Positions 26,524 to 35,746 of a stretch of DNA of 64,000 bases are shown here, piece by piece. This DNA comes from Parashewanella spongiae. GTDB lineage: Bacteria > Pseudomonadota > Gammaproteobacteria > Enterobacterales > Shewanellaceae. The DNA lies in contig NZ_CP037952.1 in assembly GCF_004358345.1 (NCBI RefSeq), forward strand, positions 1,550,001-1,614,000. The letters are read 5' to 3'. The notes under the pieces were generated by a model. It was not told where the DNA came from. It made no database searches and saw only the letters and a program-made list of their open reading frames with translations. The stretch's first letter is position 1. Each line of letters starts with the position of its first letter. The translations under genes and the position numbers were made by a program.

Positions 26524-26961
26524 ATGAAACCAGATCCAGAACACAAATTATCAGATAATGTTTGTTTTGCTGTTTACTCCGCTAACAATGCCATCATTCG
26601 TGCCTATAGGCCATTACTTGAACAATATGATCTCACTTTTCCACAATATCTTGTGATGCAAGCCTTGTGGTGTAAAGACGCGATAAGCTTAACTCAATTG
26701 TCACAGCAGACGGGTCTCGATTTAGGTTCATTAACACCGATTGTAAAGCGCCTTGAAGTTAAAGAGTTACTCATTAGAACCAAAGACCAGCATGACGAAC
26801 GAAAAAAAGTGATTCAATTGACCGAGTTTGGTTTAGGAATTCGTACTGAAGCTTTAGAGTTAAAACAGACTTTGTTAGAGAAAGTTAGTCTGTGTGAAGA
26901 CGAGTTAGTTCAGCTCAGAGATCAATGTTTGAAAGTAGTAAAAGAGTTAGACATAAAATAA
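26524..26961 (+). CDS. MarR-family regulator, OhrR-like
   Basis: 145 residues, a winged-helix dimer. LSDNVCFAVYSANNAIIRAY followed by LTFPQYLVMQALW matches the N-terminus of the OhrR peroxide sensors. C14 is in the position of the OhrR reactive cysteine, which oxidises in the presence of organic hydroperoxides and releases DNA. The DNA-binding helices are LTQLSQQTGLDLGSLTPIVKRLEVKELLIR. The usual partner ohr gene is not adjacent; the divergent neighbour is an enone reductase, so it may respond to reactive electrophiles instead. The ATG lacks a good ribosome binding site. A strong terminator follows at 27022-27054. Confidence 0.82.
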   Translation: MKPDPEHKLSDNVCFAVYSANNAIIRAYRPLLEQYDLTFPQYLVMQALWCKDAISLTQLSQQTGLDLGSLTPIVKRLEVKELLIRTKDQHDERKKVIQLTEFGLGIRTEALELKQTLLEKVSLCEDELVQLRDQCLKVVKELDIK

Positions 26962-27021
26962 TTTTATTACGGTTATAATTGCAATACGCTAATTGTCAAC
27001 TCTTGACATTCCACTTTAGTG

Positions 27022-27054
27022 GACTGGTGAGCATAACTCACCAGTCTTTTTTTT
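27022..27054 (+). terminator. Rho-independent terminator after the MarR-family gene
   Basis: GACTGGTGAG / CTCACCAGTC, a perfect 10-base stem with a 5-base loop, followed by eight T. Confidence 0.9.
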
Positions 27055-27067
27055 GCGCTTTAAAAAG

Positions 27068-27081
27068 ATGATCTGGATCAT
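27068..27081 (+). promoter_or_regulatory. FNR/EtrA-like binding site upstream of nrdD
   Basis: ATGAT-CTGG-ATCAT matches the FNR consensus TTGAT-N4-ATCAA at 8 of 10 defined positions, with the correct 4-base spacer. It lies 110 bases before the anaerobic reductase gene, which suits activation without oxygen. Binding is inferred. Confidence 0.5.
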
Positions 27082-27190
27082 AGTTCATCAACGGTTAATC
27101 GTGCCTAATACAGCTCATCTAGTAGTGAACTCGTTTATTGCCTACTAGATATTGTGTTTGTAACAATGTCATTGTTAATAGGAGAGCGAC

Positions 27191-29308
27191 ATGCCAGTAG
27201 TGATTAAGCGTGATGGTATCAGAACAAAGTTCGATACAAATAGGATTTTCAATGCCGTTCAAGCCGCAGCACAAGAAGCGGGTGTTGATAATCCAAATTA
27301 TGCTGATTCCGTTGCTGAAACAGTGTCTAAATATGTTGCCTCTTATGATGAGATTGCCGTTATAGAATTACAAAAAATCGTAGAAAACGAATTGATGTCA
27401 GGTCCTCATAAGTCAGTGGCTCGTCATTATATCGAATACCGACACGATAGAGATGTCGCACGTGAAAGCAGTGGCTCATTGAATATCGAGATTCGAGGTT
27501 TGATTGAACAAAGTAATGCGGCATTACTCAATGAAAATGCCAATAAAGACGCAAAAGTGATTCCTACTCAGCGTGATCTTTTAGCAGGTATTGTGGCTAA
27601 ACATTATGCCAAAACCCATATGTTGCCAAAATCAGTTGTTCAAGCACATGAGAGTGGAGAGCTGCATTATCACGATTTAGATTATGCGCCCTTCTTCCCA
27701 ATGTTTAACTGTATGCTGATTGATCTTGAAGGCATGTTAACCCAGGGTTTTAAAATGGGTAACGCAGAGATAGAAACACCAAAATCTATTTCAACCGCAA
27801 CGGCGGTTACCGCGCAAATCATTGCTCAAGTTGCGAGCCATATTTATGGTGGAACAACGATTAATCGTATTGATGAAGTGCTCGCTCCATTTGTGACTAA
27901 AAGTTATCAAAAGAATGTCGAAATCGCGCAACAGTGGGGCATTACTGATGGTGAAGCATTTGCCAAAGCTCAGACAGAAAAAGAGTGTCATGACGCCTTT
28001 CAATCATTAGAGTATGAAGTCAATACCTTGCATACTGCTAATGGCCAAACGCCATTTGTTACTTTTGGCTTCGGCTTAGGAACAAGTTGGGAATCTCGAT
28101 TAATTCAGCAATCTATGATGCAAGTTCGCATTGCTGGACTCGGTAAAAACAAAAAAACAGCGGTTTTCCCTAAGTTAGTTTTCGCGATTAAAAATGGTAT
28201 TAACCATAGAGTTGGTGATTGTAACTATGACATCAAACAGCTTGCTCTGAAGTGTGCGGCAAGCAGAATGTACCCAGATATTCTTAACTTTGAACAAGTA
28301 GAAAAAGTCACTGGTTCATTTAAAACTCCAATGGGTTGTCGAAGCTTTTTGGGCGCTTATGAAGAACAAGGTGAATTAATTCACGAGGGTCGAAATAATC
28401 TTGGCGTAGTAAGTTTAAACCTTCCTCGTATTGCTATTGAAGCGAAGGGAAATGAACAAGAGTTTTATCGTATTCTCGATGAACGTCTATTGGTCGCAAA
28501 GCTCGCTTTGGATACCCGTATCGATAGATTAACAGGTGTCAAAGCTAAAGTGGCGCCAATTCTTTATATGGAAGGTGCTTGTGGGGTACGTTTAAAAGCT
28601 GATGATGATATTTCCAACATTTTTAAAAACGGACGAGCTTCAATTTCGTTAGGTTATATAGGCTTACACGAAGCTATTAACGCTTTATACCCCGCAAAAG
28701 AACATCTATATGACAGTGAAAGTTTGAGAATTAAAGCGCTTGCAATTATTCGACATTTAAAAGCGGCAACAGAATGTTGGAAACAAGAAAGTGGCTACGG
28801 GTTTAGTTTATACAGTACGCCAAGTGAAAACCTATGTAGTAGATTCCATCACCTTGATGTTAAGCAGTTTGGTGAAATTAAAGGTGTGACGGATAAAGGC
28901 TATTACACTAACAGTTTTCATTTAGACGTTGAAAAGAAAGTAAACCCTTACGACAAAATTGATTTTGAACAACCATATCCAGCACTCACAAACGGTGGTT
29001 TCATTTGTTATGGCGAATATCCAAATATGCAACATAACATCGAAGCGCTCGAAAACGTGTGGGACTATAGTTACTCGAGGGTTCCATATTACGGAACCAA
29101 TACACCCATTGATGAATGTTATGAGTGTGGCTACTTAGGGGAATTCGAATGCACCAGTAAAGGCTTTACATGCCCTAAATGTGGTAATCACGATCCTAGC
29201 CGAGTTTCTGTCACACGCAGAGTTTGTGGTTATTTAGGTAGCCCTGATGCAAGGCCGTTCAACTTTGGCAAGCAAGAAGAAGTAAAACGCCGAGTTAAAC
29301 ATTTATGA
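27191..29308 (+). CDS. nrdD: Anaerobic ribonucleoside-triphosphate reductase
   Basis: 705 residues, the class III reductase that makes deoxyribonucleotides without oxygen using a glycyl radical. The ATP-cone regulatory domain is at residues 1 to about 95 (VIKRDGIRTKFDTNRIFNAV). The catalytic barrel contains ALTNGGFICYGEYPN and the radical loop RRVCGYLG with the radical glycine near G680. The zinc site is CYECG (C643, C646) and CPKCG (C661, C664). All key residues are intact and length is close to E. coli NrdD. The ATG has GGAG upstream. The stop overlaps the start of nrdG by four bases, so the two are translationally coupled. An FNR-like site lies upstream. Confidence 0.96.
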   Translation: MPVVIKRDGIRTKFDTNRIFNAVQAAAQEAGVDNPNYADSVAETVSKYVASYDEIAVIELQKIVENELMSGPHKSVARHYIEYRHDRDVARESSGSLNIEIRGLIEQSNAALLNENANKDAKVIPTQRDLLAGIVAKHYAKTHMLPKSVVQAHESGELHYHDLDYAPFFPMFNCMLIDLEGMLTQGFKMGNAEIETPKSISTATAVTAQIIAQVASHIYGGTTINRIDEVLAPFVTKSYQKNVEIAQQWGITDGEAFAKAQTEKECHDAFQSLEYEVNTLHTANGQTPFVTFGFGLGTSWESRLIQQSMMQVRIAGLGKNKKTAVFPKLVFAIKNGINHRVGDCNYDIKQLALKCAASRMYPDILNFEQVEKVTGSFKTPMGCRSFLGAYEEQGELIHEGRNNLGVVSLNLPRIAIEAKGNEQEFYRILDERLLVAKLALDTRIDRLTGVKAKVAPILYMEGACGVRLKADDDISNIFKNGRASISLGYIGLHEAINALYPAKEHLYDSESLRIKALAIIRHLKAATECWKQESGYGFSLYSTPSENLCSRFHHLDVKQFGEIKGVTDKGYYTNSFHLDVEKKVNPYDKIDFEQPYPALTNGGFICYGEYPNMQHNIEALENVWDYSYSRVPYYGTNTPIDECYECGYLGEFECTSKGFTCPKCGNHDPSRVSVTRRVCGYLGSPDARPFNFGKQEEVKRRVKHL

Positions 29309-29814
29309 TTACTGGCTTGATAAATGTAAACACGAAAAACAGTAATGAAATGTATTATGGCGCTTATTATTCTGTAGATGTGATTAATGGGCCGGGTACG
29401 CGAGCGACTTTGTTTGTTTCTGGCTGTATTCATCAATGCCGAGGTTGTTATAACCAAAGTACGTGGAACCCAAAATCAGGTAAAGTTTTTGATGCTGATA
29501 TGGAGCAGCAGATCATTGATGATTTGAATGACACCAGAATAAAGCGTCGAGGATTGAGTTTGAGTGGCGGCGATCCATTATTACCGTCAAATTTACCTGG
29601 GATTACTAAGCTTGTTGATCGAGTCAGATCAGAATGCCCAGATAAAGATATCTGGCTTTGGAGTGGTTATTTGCTTGAGGAATTATCGAAAGAGCAGCAA
29701 CAACTTATTGACAAAGTAGACGTATTGATTGATGGTAAATTTGATGAAAACTTAGCAGATCCTTCACTTAGCTTTCGTGGCAGCAGTAATCAGATCATTC
29801 ACCGGATTTTATAA
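29305..29814 (+). CDS. nrdG: Anaerobic NrdD-activating radical SAM enzyme
   Basis: 169 residues. It cleaves S-adenosylmethionine to generate the glycyl radical on NrdD. The [4Fe-4S] cysteines are C41, C45 and C48 in SGCIHQCRGCYN, the radical SAM CxxxCxxC motif. SLSGGDPLLPSNL follows as the SAM-binding GGD/GGE motif, and DIWLWSGYLLEEL is the typical NrdG segment. Length is typical. It starts four bases before the end of nrdD (ATGA overlap). Likely expressed under anaerobic control with nrdD. Confidence 0.95.
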   Translation: MITGLINVNTKNSNEMYYGAYYSVDVINGPGTRATLFVSGCIHQCRGCYNQSTWNPKSGKVFDADMEQQIIDDLNDTRIKRRGLSLSGGDPLLPSNLPGITKLVDRVRSECPDKDIWLWSGYLLEELSKEQQQLIDKVDVLIDGKFDENLADPSLSFRGSSNQIIHRIL

Positions 29815-29939
29815 AATTCAGCAGCAGTCTCATAAAGCAGTAACTTGCAGTGCCAAGTTGCTGTTATAATGCCAACCAATTTTTTATATCGGGTAAACGC
29901 TCGATATTCCGTATTACTGATTGTACAGGTAATCATAAT

Positions 29940-30202
29940 CCTAAATAAATTGGTTGGGAGCGTTCATATACGCAGAAAAAATTACTGACAGCAAGGCATG
30001 AATAGCAGCAAGTAGTGGTTACCGACATACAAAACTGTCGTTACTTCGTTTCTACTTGCAAAATTTATAACGCAGCAAGCGGTGATTTTGCTAAGTATAT
30101 GAATGTTCAGTACTCACCTGATGAATGAATTCGGGTTGTTTAATTTTTTATTTAAATTTAATAGATTAAAGTTAAATTGTGCGTTCAACCGATTTATTTA
30201 GG
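29940..30202 (+). repeat. Miniature element family D, copy 3
   Basis: 263 bases with inverted ends CCTAAATAAATTGGTTG and ...CAACCGATTTATTTAGG (one mismatch), flanked by ATAAT on both sides (29935-29939 and 30203-30207), a 5-base target duplication. The core is at 30020-30052. It accounts for most of the 441-base gap between nrdG and yibL; no gene is seen in the gap. Confidence 0.85.
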
Positions 30203-30255
30203 ATAATTGGTAATCGTGTTTTATATGTCTGACTTGTCGACATAAAGGGTTTGAA

Positions 30256-30612
30256 ATGAATGTAAAAGAAGAGCTGCATAAATTAAGCGATAAATTAGAC
30301 AAATTCCGTCGTAAACTGGCTGCGGCAACAGAGCGTGGTGATCAAGCTGTTATGAAACAGTTTAATCGAGAAATTGCTGCGACTACAAAAAAAATAACCT
30401 CGCTCAAAAATCAGCAAACTCGTACACTTAGCAAAGCTGGTGGTGATGTTAGATCACTGGCTTTTAACCGTGTGCTGACTAAAGCAGAGCAAGCTGATAT
30501 GGGTAAGCTAAAAAAGTCGGTTAAAGGTTTGGTTGTTGTTCATCCTATGACAGCACTAGGTCGCTCAATGGGTGTAACCCAAGTAACAGGTTTCGCACCT
30601 AAAGAATTCTGA
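30256..30612 (+). CDS. yibL: YibL-family ribosome-associated protein
   Basis: 118 residues. The C-terminal half, KAEQADMGKLKKSVKGLVVVHPMTALGRSMG, is nearly the same as in E. coli YibL, a small protein reported to associate with ribosomes. The N-terminal half is a charged helix (KLSDKLDKFRRKLAAATERG), probably a coiled coil. No signal peptide or membrane segment. It is separated from nrdG by a family D element and from ribA by 127 bases, so it is likely transcribed alone. Molecular role in the cell is not established. Confidence 0.87.
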   Translation: MNVKEELHKLSDKLDKFRRKLAAATERGDQAVMKQFNREIAATTKKITSLKNQQTRTLSKAGGDVRSLAFNRVLTKAEQADMGKLKKSVKGLVVVHPMTALGRSMGVTQVTGFAPKEF

Positions 30613-30739
30613 TTGTTATCATACTCTTAAATTTTTAGATTATGATCTAAGTATTGGATTACGATTAATGTTAAGCAGGAACGCTTAGTTGAGATTCCGA
30701 ATACTCTTAGGGATTGAGAGTTTTTGTTAAGGTTGTTTC

Positions 30740-31351
30740 ATGTCGGTAAAGTACGTCGCATCTTCAAAGTTACCTACCCCTTGGGGCGTTTTCACGATGC
30801 ATGGTTTCGAAGATCTTAAGTCAGGTAAAGAGCACGTTGCATTAACGTTTGGCGAATTAGAGGCTAATACGCCTATATTAGGCCGTATACATTCAGAGTG
30901 TTTAACCGGCGATGCATTATTCAGTTTACGCTGCGATTGTGGCTTTCAATTGCAAACGGCGATGCAGCATATTGCAGAAGCAGGGCAAGGATTCATCTTA
31001 TACCTACGTCAAGAAGGCCGTGGTATTGGCTTAATTAATAAGATTCGTGCTTATGAGTTACAAGATGCTGGTGCCAATACCGTTGAGGCCAATGAGCAAC
31101 TTGGTTTTGCTGCCGATATGCGTAAATACGATATGATCGCACCGATGCTTAATAAAATCGGAGTAAACCAAGTTAAATTAATGACTAATAACCCACGTAA
31201 AGTAAATGCACTTAAAGACAACGGTGTTGAAGTGAGCGAGCGAGTGCCTTTACAAGTCGGCAAAAACCGTTACAACGAATCTTATTTAAAAACAAAATCA
31301 ACAGTACTTGGGCATTTAATGTCTGAACATCATTTTCATGATAATGATTGA
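30740..31351 (+). CDS. ribA: GTP cyclohydrolase II
   Basis: 203 residues. It opens GTP to the diaminopyrimidinone that starts riboflavin synthesis. Zinc ligands C54, C65 and C67 ([18 protein letters not shown]) occupy the same positions as in E. coli Rib[22 protein letters not shown] is the conserved substrate loop, and [11 protein letters not shown] the guanine-contact region. It is the stand-alone form without a fused DHBP synthase domain. The ATG has AAGG upstream. The 127-base leader has a small hairpin (ACTCTTAGGGATTGAGAGT-like, near 30702-30720) followed by T-rich sequence, but I do not see the conserved FMN riboswitch blocks. It is followed by a family A element. Confidence 0.95.
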   Translation: MSVKYVASSKLPTPWGVFTMHGFEDLKSGKEHVALTFGELEANTPILGRIHSECLTGDALFSLRCDCGFQLQTAMQHIAEAGQGFILYLRQEGRGIGLINKIRAYELQDAGANTVEANEQLGFAADMRKYDMIAPMLNKIGVNQVKLMTNNPRKVNALKDNGVEVSERVPLQVGKNRYNESYLKTKSTVLGHLMSEHHFHDND

Positions 31352-31360
31352 TGTTAATAA

Positions 31361-31540
31361 GGAAAGTTTCGGAAGAAAGTATACCGATGAGTTCTCGTCA
31401 CTCCAGCGCAGGCTGGAAACGAAGTAACGACAGTTTTGTATGTCGGTAGTTTAGTGCCTTTGCTTTTTTCAGTAAAAGTCACTGGATACCAGCCTTCGCT
31501 GGTATGACAAAGATTGGTACTTTCTAAATCGCTAGATCCC
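31361..31540 (+). repeat. Miniature element family A, copy 3
   Basis: 180 bases, GGAAAGTTTCGG to GATCCC, with TAA on both sides (31358-31360 and 31541-31543). The core is at 31416-31447. Together with an AT-rich stretch it fills the 337-base gap before the orphan gene; nothing else is seen there. Confidence 0.8.
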
Positions 31541-31688
31541 TAACGAGTAAGTCAACCCTGTCTTGCTCGTTACTTTCAAAAGGTAATTTTCTCCTTTCTT
31601 TCAAATCCATATTTTTTTAAAGAACTAAAATTAACTAATTGTTAAATTAAATTAATTTGAGATCTAACTCCCTGTCTACAATGCCGTT

Positions 31689-33278
31689 TTGAATTATGTT
31701 GTTTCAAATTTAGCAATCGGCATGGGTAGTATGGCACAAGAAATTGCATCAAATACTAGTAGTTCCTCTGTACTAGATGGTTATCATTCTGAAAGTGTAA
31801 AAGTTGCTGTTTCAGGAACTACCCTAAAAGACTCTTTCCTGCTTATATCAACAGATGAATCGCATCAAAATAGGCTGTACGCTACAGGTGTAGGAGATTC
31901 AACTCCAGCTGTTCGCTTTCATACCAATGAGAATGCTGATAGTTCACAAGCCAGTGGTACAGCAACAGGAATGAAAATAAACGATGAGCAACATACTGAC
32001 TTATCTGAAGATGAAATTGCGCTATTGGGTTTACTGAAACAAGAGGAAATTAAACAGGAACACGTTAAGCAACAAGAATTTGCAACATCAGAAGTTTCAA
32101 TTCCTGCCACTAGATTAAAACCAGTATTTGTACGAACAGAAACTCAAGAAATAAAAATTAAGTATCAAAAAGATAACTTGAGTGGTCCTACTTTAATGCA
32201 TCAAAGAGAGCCAATACATTCTACGCAATATTCATTTGAGCACTTCACGTTTAATGAAGAAGAAAAAAGAATTCGAGAGCAAGAAACGAGGCAGATAAAT
32301 AGTGAAAGGTTATTAGATAAAAAAGCTTATGAGTCGGAAAAGCAAAATCGCTTGTATTATAGACCGTCATTGTCTCTTGATTTTAAGACAGATTTACAGA
32401 CATTATTTCTCAGCAAGGAAGAAAATGAGTTTGGCTATAAAAAAATATCCATGGGAGGGAGAGACTTTTATGTAACACGCCAAACACTCCAAAAGCCTTT
32501 ATACAAGCCCGTTGAAGCGCCTAAAAGGATTACTCATGGGAAAACAGAGAAAATGATTGCAGTGGATGATCATTTTGTTGCTTTGGAGCGAGCAGCACAC
32601 CGTGGATGTTACTCGGTGCAAGATCAACAAGAGATGCAAAAAAGGCTCGAATTATTTCAAGATAACCCGATTATCGTAAAAGCATGGATTGTTGATTCTC
32701 GATTGGTTATTGCAGAGTATGGAGGGACAAATGTTAGGAAACTTCATGTTAGAGAGGAGAGTAAAGTTCAGTTAAAACAGTACAAGCCTTTCCTTGAATT
32801 TGTCACTACGCTTCATGCAAATGGAGGCAGACTATGCTGTATATCAAACGATAATTTACTTTGCCCGAATGATAATGGCGCATTAAATTTCACTGGGTGG
32901 AAATACATTGCGACACCTGATGTGGGGAGTTTTGACGAGATGATGTTCGATGAATACATATATACTCAGTCTTTGATAGATAAAACGAATAAGGTATCAA
33001 TCTTAGAAGAACGAAAACAATGGATGGCTGTCGCAGAAAAACATGCAATTTTACTAATGGTGTGTGAAGGTACAACGCCAAGACTTGCCTGCGCTATTAA
33101 TACCAGTCAACTAAGAGACTGTAAAACCACAATACTTAACAAAAAAAACCAAGGTAAATTTATTGAATGGATAACTCAACATGTTCATAAAAAGTATAGA
33201 AATGAAGTCATTCTATTTTTAAAAGATCCAGTTAAGCATCCTTTAGAATACCCTGTAAGTGAAGTGTTAAAACTGTAA
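31689..33278 (+). CDS. Orphan 529-residue protein, effector-like
   Basis: Function not recognised. The frame opens at TTG 31689; ATG at 31722 or 31731 are equally possible starts, and none has a clear ribosome binding site. The first ~35 residues are Ser/Thr-rich (MAQEIASNTSSSSVLDGYHS) without a signal peptide. Residues about 95-200 are charged and acidic/Gln-rich (KQEEIKQEHVKQQEF), and 275-529 look globular (CYSVQDQQEMQKRLELFQDN, FIEWITQHVHKKYRNEVILF). The stop codon lies in a sequence AACTGTAATTGGTA that matches the right end of a family C element, so the 3' end may have been rewritten by an insertion remnant. An effector role is inferred from context only. Confidence 0.6.
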   Translation: MNYVVSNLAIGMGSMAQEIASNTSSSSVLDGYHSESVKVAVSGTTLKDSFLLISTDESHQNRLYATGVGDSTPAVRFHTNENADSSQASGTATGMKINDEQHTDLSEDEIALLGLLKQEEIKQEHVKQQEFATSEVSIPATRLKPVFVRTETQEIKIKYQKDNLSGPTLMHQREPIHSTQYSFEHFTFNEEEKRIREQETRQINSERLLDKKAYESEKQNRLYYRPSLSLDFKTDLQTLFLSKEENEFGYKKISMGGRDFYVTRQTLQKPLYKPVEAPKRITHGKTEKMIAVDDHFVALERAAHRGCYSVQDQQEMQKRLELFQDNPIIVKAWIVDSRLVIAEYGGTNVRKLHVREESKVQLKQYKPFLEFVTTLHANGGRLCCISNDNLLCPNDNGALNFTGWKYIATPDVGSFDEMMFDEYIYTQSLIDKTNKVSILEERKQWMAVAEKHAILLMVCEGTTPRLACAINTSQLRDCKTTILNKKNQGKFIEWITQHVHKKYRNEVILFLKDPVKHPLEYPVSEVLKL

Positions 33279-33290
33279 TTGGTATCAGAA

Positions 33291-33312
33291 TAAAAAAGGC
33301 GCAAAATGCGCC
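33291..33312 (-). terminator. Terminator after hppD
   Basis: GGCGCA / TGCGCC with a 3-base loop, preceded on the plus strand by AAAAAA, which is a T run on the minus strand. It may also end transcription of the orphan gene on the plus strand. Confidence 0.75.
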
Positions 33313-33342
33313 GATTAAAAAGTATTCATATTTCTCAGTCTG

Positions 33343-34389
33343 CTACAGCACGCCGCGACGCATTTGATCGCGTTCGATTGATTCGAACAAGGCCGTAAAG
33401 TTGCCTTCACCAAAACCGAGATTGTTTTTACGTTGAATTATTTCGATGAAGATAGGGCCAAATAAGTTTTTGGTAAAAATTTGGAGTAAATAGCCATTTT
33501 CATCTCCATCGCACAAAATTTGATGATGCTTAATACGATCGCGATCTTCAGTAATTTGTGGCAATTTATCGAAAATTGTATCGTAGTATTCAGGAATGAT
33601 ATCCAATGTTTTAATTGATGAACCTTCCATCGCATCTAAAGATGCCACGATATCACGGCTTGTAAATGCTAAATGTTGCACACCTGGGCCATCGTATTCT
33701 TTCAAATATTCATCAATTTGGTTTTTGTCATCATTCTTACCTTCATTAATCGGAATGCAAAAACTACCATCTGGTGAACGCAATGCGAATGATGTGAGAC
33801 CAGTTTGTGCGCCGTTGATGTCAAAATAACGAACTTCAGTAAATCCAAAGATATCTTTATAGAAATCCGCCCAATGCTGCATGGTGCCTTTATAAACATT
33901 GTTTGTAAGATGATCAACTTCCATGAAACCTTTATCTGCAATGACTAGCGGCTCAGAGAGATCAACAAAGTCATTTTTGTAGATATTGTTGTCATCACCA
34001 TAAATATCAATGAAATAAATTAAGCTGTCACCAATGCCATAAATGGCTGGATATGGCATGTCTTTCGCTGAATCACTTGCTGGTTTTGCACCACGTTCAA
34101 CCGCAGCTTTAAATGCAAATTCAGCATCTTCAACACGCCAGCCCATTGAGCAAATTGCAGGGCCGTGAGATTTAGCGAAGTCAGCAGAAAATCCAGTTCG
34201 TTCTTTATTTAAAAAGAAGTTGATGTTGTTTTGCTTGTAATAAGTAATGTCTTTAGTGGCATGCTTTTTAAGCATAGAAAAACCAAAATCAACAAATATT
34301 TGATGCATAAAATCATTGTCAGTAGTTGCGAATTCAGTGAATTCGATACCTTGTAGACCCAGTGGGTTTAGTTCAGTAGGCATGTTCAT
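33343..34389 (-). CDS. hpd: 4-hydroxyphenylpyruvate dioxygenase
   Basis: 348 residues. It turns 4-hydroxyphenylpyruvate into homogentisate in tyrosine catabolism, with a single non-haem iron. Two vicinal-oxygen-chelate domains are visible. The iron ligands are a histidine in EVDHLTNNV (about 160), a histidine in GPGVQHLAFTSRD (about 240), and the glutamate in GPIFIEIIQRK near the C-terminus (about 322). The substrate-cluster sequence GFGEGNFTALFE is intact. AAGGAT precedes the first ATG. It lies 50 bases after hmgA on the same strand, so both are in one operon whose first gene faces a LysR regulator. A terminator follows. Confidence 0.95.
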   Translation of the reverse strand: MNMPTELNPLGLQGIEFTEFATTDNDFMHQIFVDFGFSMLKKHATKDITYYKQNNINFFLNKERTGFSADFAKSHGPAICSMGWRVEDAEFAFKAAVERGAKPASDSAKDMPYPAIYGIGDSLIYFIDIYGDDNNIYKNDFVDLSEPLVIADKGFMEVDHLTNNVYKGTMQHWADFYKDIFGFTEVRYFDINGAQTGLTSFALRSPDGSFCIPINEGKNDDKNQIDEYLKEYDGPGVQHLAFTSRDIVASLDAMEGSSIKTLDIIPEYYDTIFDKLPQITEDRDRIKHHQILCDGDENGYLLQIFTKNLFGPIFIEIIQRKNNLGFGEGNFTALFESIERDQMRRGVL

Positions 34390-34439
34390 ATCCTTTATTT
34401 TTAACTCATGTATTAAATGTGGTCTTGGCGTTTATTGGT

Positions 34440-35603
34440 TTATTCTTCTTCAAGCCAAGAGCGGTTGTAGTCTTCACTCATGCATTGCTGCACATGTTCA
34501 GTTAATTTTAGTGGTGCAAAGGTATCTACCATGACAGCGTATTCATGGGTTTCAGTTTTTCCAATGGATGCTTCGGTTTTACCCGGTTGTGGCCCATGAG
34601 GTACACCTTTTTGATGTAACGTCATATAGCCTGGTCCAATTCCCGTTCGGCTCATAAAGTCGCCATCAACATAGTAAAGTACTTCGTCACTATCGATATT
34701 ATTATGAAAGTACGGTGCTGGAATGGATTGAGGATGGAAATCATAAAGACGTGGCACAAAATTACAGACGACAAAGTTGTGCGCTGTAAAAACAATATGA
34801 TCAGAAGGCGGTAAATGAATTTTACCCACTTTAGGCGCATATTCAGTGATGTTAAACGACCAAGGGTAAACAAAACCATCCCAACCAGCTAAATCAAAAG
34901 GGTGCCACACTAATGATGTGTGTTGATATTTGTCACCAAATTTACTGATAAGCGCAAAATCGCCTTGCTCTACGACAGCATCTTGCAATTCTGGGGTGCG
35001 AATATCACGTTCGCAATAAGGTGCAGACTCTAGCAGTTGACCGTATTCGTTACGAAAATGCTTTGGTATTTCGACCATCGAAGCGGACTCAATAACAAAT
35101 AAGCGTACGTTGTTGTAGCTGTTAAATTTTAGCTGATAAGTTGTTCCACGAGGGATAACAAGGTAGTCCCAGCGTTTAACTTCTAATGCACCGTATTCGC
35201 TATAGAGCACGCCTTCACCTTCGTGAACGAATACCACTTCGTCACAATAAGCATTACGGTAAAACTCTTCAGTATCTTCAGATACTTTTGCCGTATAAAG
35301 GCTGACATCTGAGTTAAAAAAGATCTTATTACGTGCGCTAAAAAAGTTACCTTCACGATCAGTAAGTTTCGAGTCTAATTTATAGTTTTGAACTAAAGAA
35401 TCTTCCCAGCTAAAACCATGCTCCATGTGATATGGCGATACAGAGCGCGCTTTACATGGCATGTTATGATGGTATTTATTGGAATAAATATTAGAAAATC
35501 CATGAGTAGAAAAAAGCTCCTCACGGTATAACTCGCCATTTTCCTTTTCAAAAGTAATGTGACGTTTTGCAGGGATTTTCCCTTGTTTGACATAAAACGG
35601 CAT
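34440..35603 (-). CDS. hmgA: Homogentisate 1,2-dioxygenase
   Basis: 387 residues from the ATG at 35603, chosen because AAGGA precedes it and MPFYVKQGKIPAKRHITFEK is the normal start; a longer frame extends upstream over the LysR promoter but is not coding. It opens the homogentisate ring to maleylacetoacetate using Fe(II). Cupin strands with metal-ligand region HPFDLAGWDGFVYPW and FVVCNFVPRLYDFHPQSIPAPYFHNNIDSDEVLYYVDG are present, and the tail MTLHQKGVPHGPQPG is typical. Loss of this enzyme causes melanin-like pigmentation in relatives. It is co-transcribed with hpd and read divergently from the LysR gene. Confidence 0.95.
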   Translation of the reverse strand: MPFYVKQGKIPAKRHITFEKENGELYREELFSTHGFSNIYSNKYHHNMPCKARSVSPYHMEHGFSWEDSLVQNYKLDSKLTDREGNFFSARNKIFFNSDVSLYTAKVSEDTEEFYRNAYCDEVVFVHEGEGVLYSEYGALEVKRWDYLVIPRGTTYQLKFNSYNNVRLFVIESASMVEIPKHFRNEYGQLLESAPYCERDIRTPELQDAVVEQGDFALISKFGDKYQHTSLVWHPFDLAGWDGFVYPWSFNITEYAPKVGKIHLPPSDHIVFTAHNFVVCNFVPRLYDFHPQSIPAPYFHNNIDSDEVLYYVDGDFMSRTGIGPGYMTLHQKGVPHGPQPGKTEASIGKTETHEYAVMVDTFAPLKLTEHVQQCMSEDYNRSWLEEE

Positions 35604-35746
35604 GGCTTTTATTCCTTCGTAAAATGAAAAGTGTGATCTACCTAGCAATTTAATTGCATAACTCAATAAAAAAAAGAATAATAAATCGCTTAAGATCATC
35701 AAAAATATAGATGATGTTTTAAAGCCTTGATATATAGGTGATGAGA

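Noticed and set aside
30613-30739. FMN riboswitch before ribA
   Set aside because: The leader is short and does not show the conserved AGGG...-type blocks of that riboswitch. Only a small hairpin is visible.
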